20,683 bases of DNA. It comes from JBAZBO01 sp041671425. GTDB lineage: Bacteria > Patescibacteriota > WWE3 > UBA101185 > UBA10185. Positions 20,163-20,683 of this stretch are shown piece after piece. The stretch spans positions 1 to 20,683 of the forward strand of contig JBAZBO010000007.1 of assembly GCA_041671425.1 (NCBI GenBank). The letters run 5' to 3'. Every line of letters begins with the position of its first letter. The first letter of the stretch is position 1. The position numbers and the translations under genes are program-made. Under the pieces are notes generated by a model. It was not told the origin of the DNA. It saw only the letters and a list, made by a program, of their open reading frames with translations, and did no database searches.

Positions 20163-20683
20163 CTATATTTTAAGAAATTCCAGATAGAACATGGGGCGTT
20201 TCTTGCCAAAGCTTAGTTTTTTGCACCAAGTGGTCTCGAAGTTGTTCAGGGCTTTCTTGTTCAGAATATCCATCTTTCTCATCTTAAGACCAAGACTTTG
20301 GTATCTTGGTGCCAACATCTTTTCAATATACTCCCCGCTTATGCTTTCCAGGTTCAGTCTTTCCACCTCAGAGGGCTCAAACTCCATGGAGTAGCCCAAT
20401 ATGATTTTCAGTGACCCACCTGTTTTAAGAGAGGCGGCTATCTTGTAGAGCACATCCTCATCAGGTTGAGTGACGTACTTTAGCAGGGTTCCCCACGGCA
20501 AAATCACATGAGTTGAATCCACCTTATCGGTAAGCTCTTTGGGGAGATCCTCCGCTGTCCCAACCACGAACAGGGCATTTTTAAGCCCGTCTTTATTGGC
20601 TTTTTTGGCATGTATCTCCAGCTGTTTCCTGCTTGGTTCTATCCCAATGTAAAGGCAATCAGAGGTTAAGACAGCGTTCTTGT
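20163..20683 (-). CDS. KamB/NpmA-like class I methyltransferase, 5' truncated
   Basis: The frame is open to the window edge, so the N-terminus and the first SAM-binding motif are missing; about 173 residues are visible. CLYIGIEPSRKQLEIHAKKA is the strand with the acidic SAM ribose ligand, and FVVGTAEDLPKEL is followed by THVILPWGTLLKYVTQPDED. The LPWGxLL sequence after a DxxxV strand, and the closing ETTWCKKLSFGKKRPMFYLE (TWxKxLxxGxxR), match the 16S rRNA adenine-1408 N1-methyltransferase family (KamB, NpmA) and its chromosomal relatives. Those enzymes confer aminoglycoside resistance when active, but many environmental homologues have unknown targets. The tryptophans that stack on A1408 in NpmA appear to correspond to PWG and TTW here. 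Confidence 0.65.
   Translation of the reverse strand, partial: KNAVLTSDCLYIGIEPSRKQLEIHAKKANKDGLKNALFVVGTAEDLPKELTDKVDSTHVILPWGTLLKYVTQPDEDVLYKIAASLKTGGSLKIILGYSMEFEPSEVERLNLESISGEYIEKMLAPRYQSLGLKMRKMDILNKKALNNFETTWCKKLSFGKKRPMFYLEFLKI

Noticed and set aside
1..20683. UGA recoding, CRISPR arrays, insertion sequences
   Set aside because: TGA ends several well-bounded genes (for example at 1158, 4376 and 5385); no regularly spaced repeats and no transposase-like frames were seen.

Overview
The window looks like a contig from a small-genome bacterium of the Candidate Phyla Radiation (Patescibacteria). This is inferred from very dense packing, short or trimmed proteins, a VirD4/TraG-like coupling ATPase beside an FtsA/PilM-like ATPase and a baseplate-J-like protein, many membrane proteins of unknown role, and two GT39-type glycosyltransferases. 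TGA is used as a normal stop, so the Gracilibacteria/Absconditabacteria code does not apply. I cannot fix the phylum from this stretch (Katanobacteria or Microgenomates are guesses).

Layout. 1-5387 (+): conjugation-type ATPase (5' end cut off), FtsA/PilM-like protein, baseplate-J-like membrane protein, ruvX, a 61-residue membrane protein and a HAD phosphatase. 5403-8461 (+): miaB without a TRAM domain, miaA starting at an internal GTG, and an AI-2E-family permease. 8467-8796 (-): RNase P RNA, divergent from mltG (8838-9914, +). 9907-10591 (-): a DUF151/bifunctional-nuclease protein and a free-standing GreA-type coiled coil. 10615-10696 (+): a strong promoter and intrinsic terminator bracketing a transcript of only about 47 nt. 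10705-11643 (-): UDP-glucuronate decarboxylase. 11704-13296 (+): a glycosyltransferase-like membrane protein. 13293-17611 (-): GT39 glycosyltransferase, anchored exported protein, PAP2-like phosphatase and 5'-nucleotidase. 17669-18488 (-): tRNA-Pro(GGG) followed by a 740-bp segment bounded by a direct repeat of the tRNA 3' end and holding one ORF with archaeo-eukaryotic-primase-like motifs. 18568-19524 (+): anchored Ig-like protein. 19579-20683 (-): DUF998-like membrane protein and the 3' part of a KamB/NpmA-like methyltransferase.

Two themes stand out. First, ten genes that begin transcription units have a -10 hexamer ending only 6-8 nt before the start codon, usually with an extended TGn, so RNA should begin at or next to the start codon. 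Leaderless mRNA appears to be the default here, while at least one operon-internal gene (miaA) has a perfect Shine-Dalgarno. Second, the tRNA-Pro locus looks like a minimal integrated element with attachment-site-like repeats and a primase-like cargo gene whose ATG lies 7 nt after the tRNA CCA. tRNA 3' processing would therefore give an almost leaderless mRNA. This is the best candidate for something undescribed.

The genes otherwise cover tRNA modification (miaA/miaB), tRNA processing (rnpB), peptidoglycan cleavage (mltG), nucleotide-sugar supply and surface glycosylation (uxs, two glycosyltransferases), lipid or nucleotide phosphate hydrolysis, and probable surface machinery.
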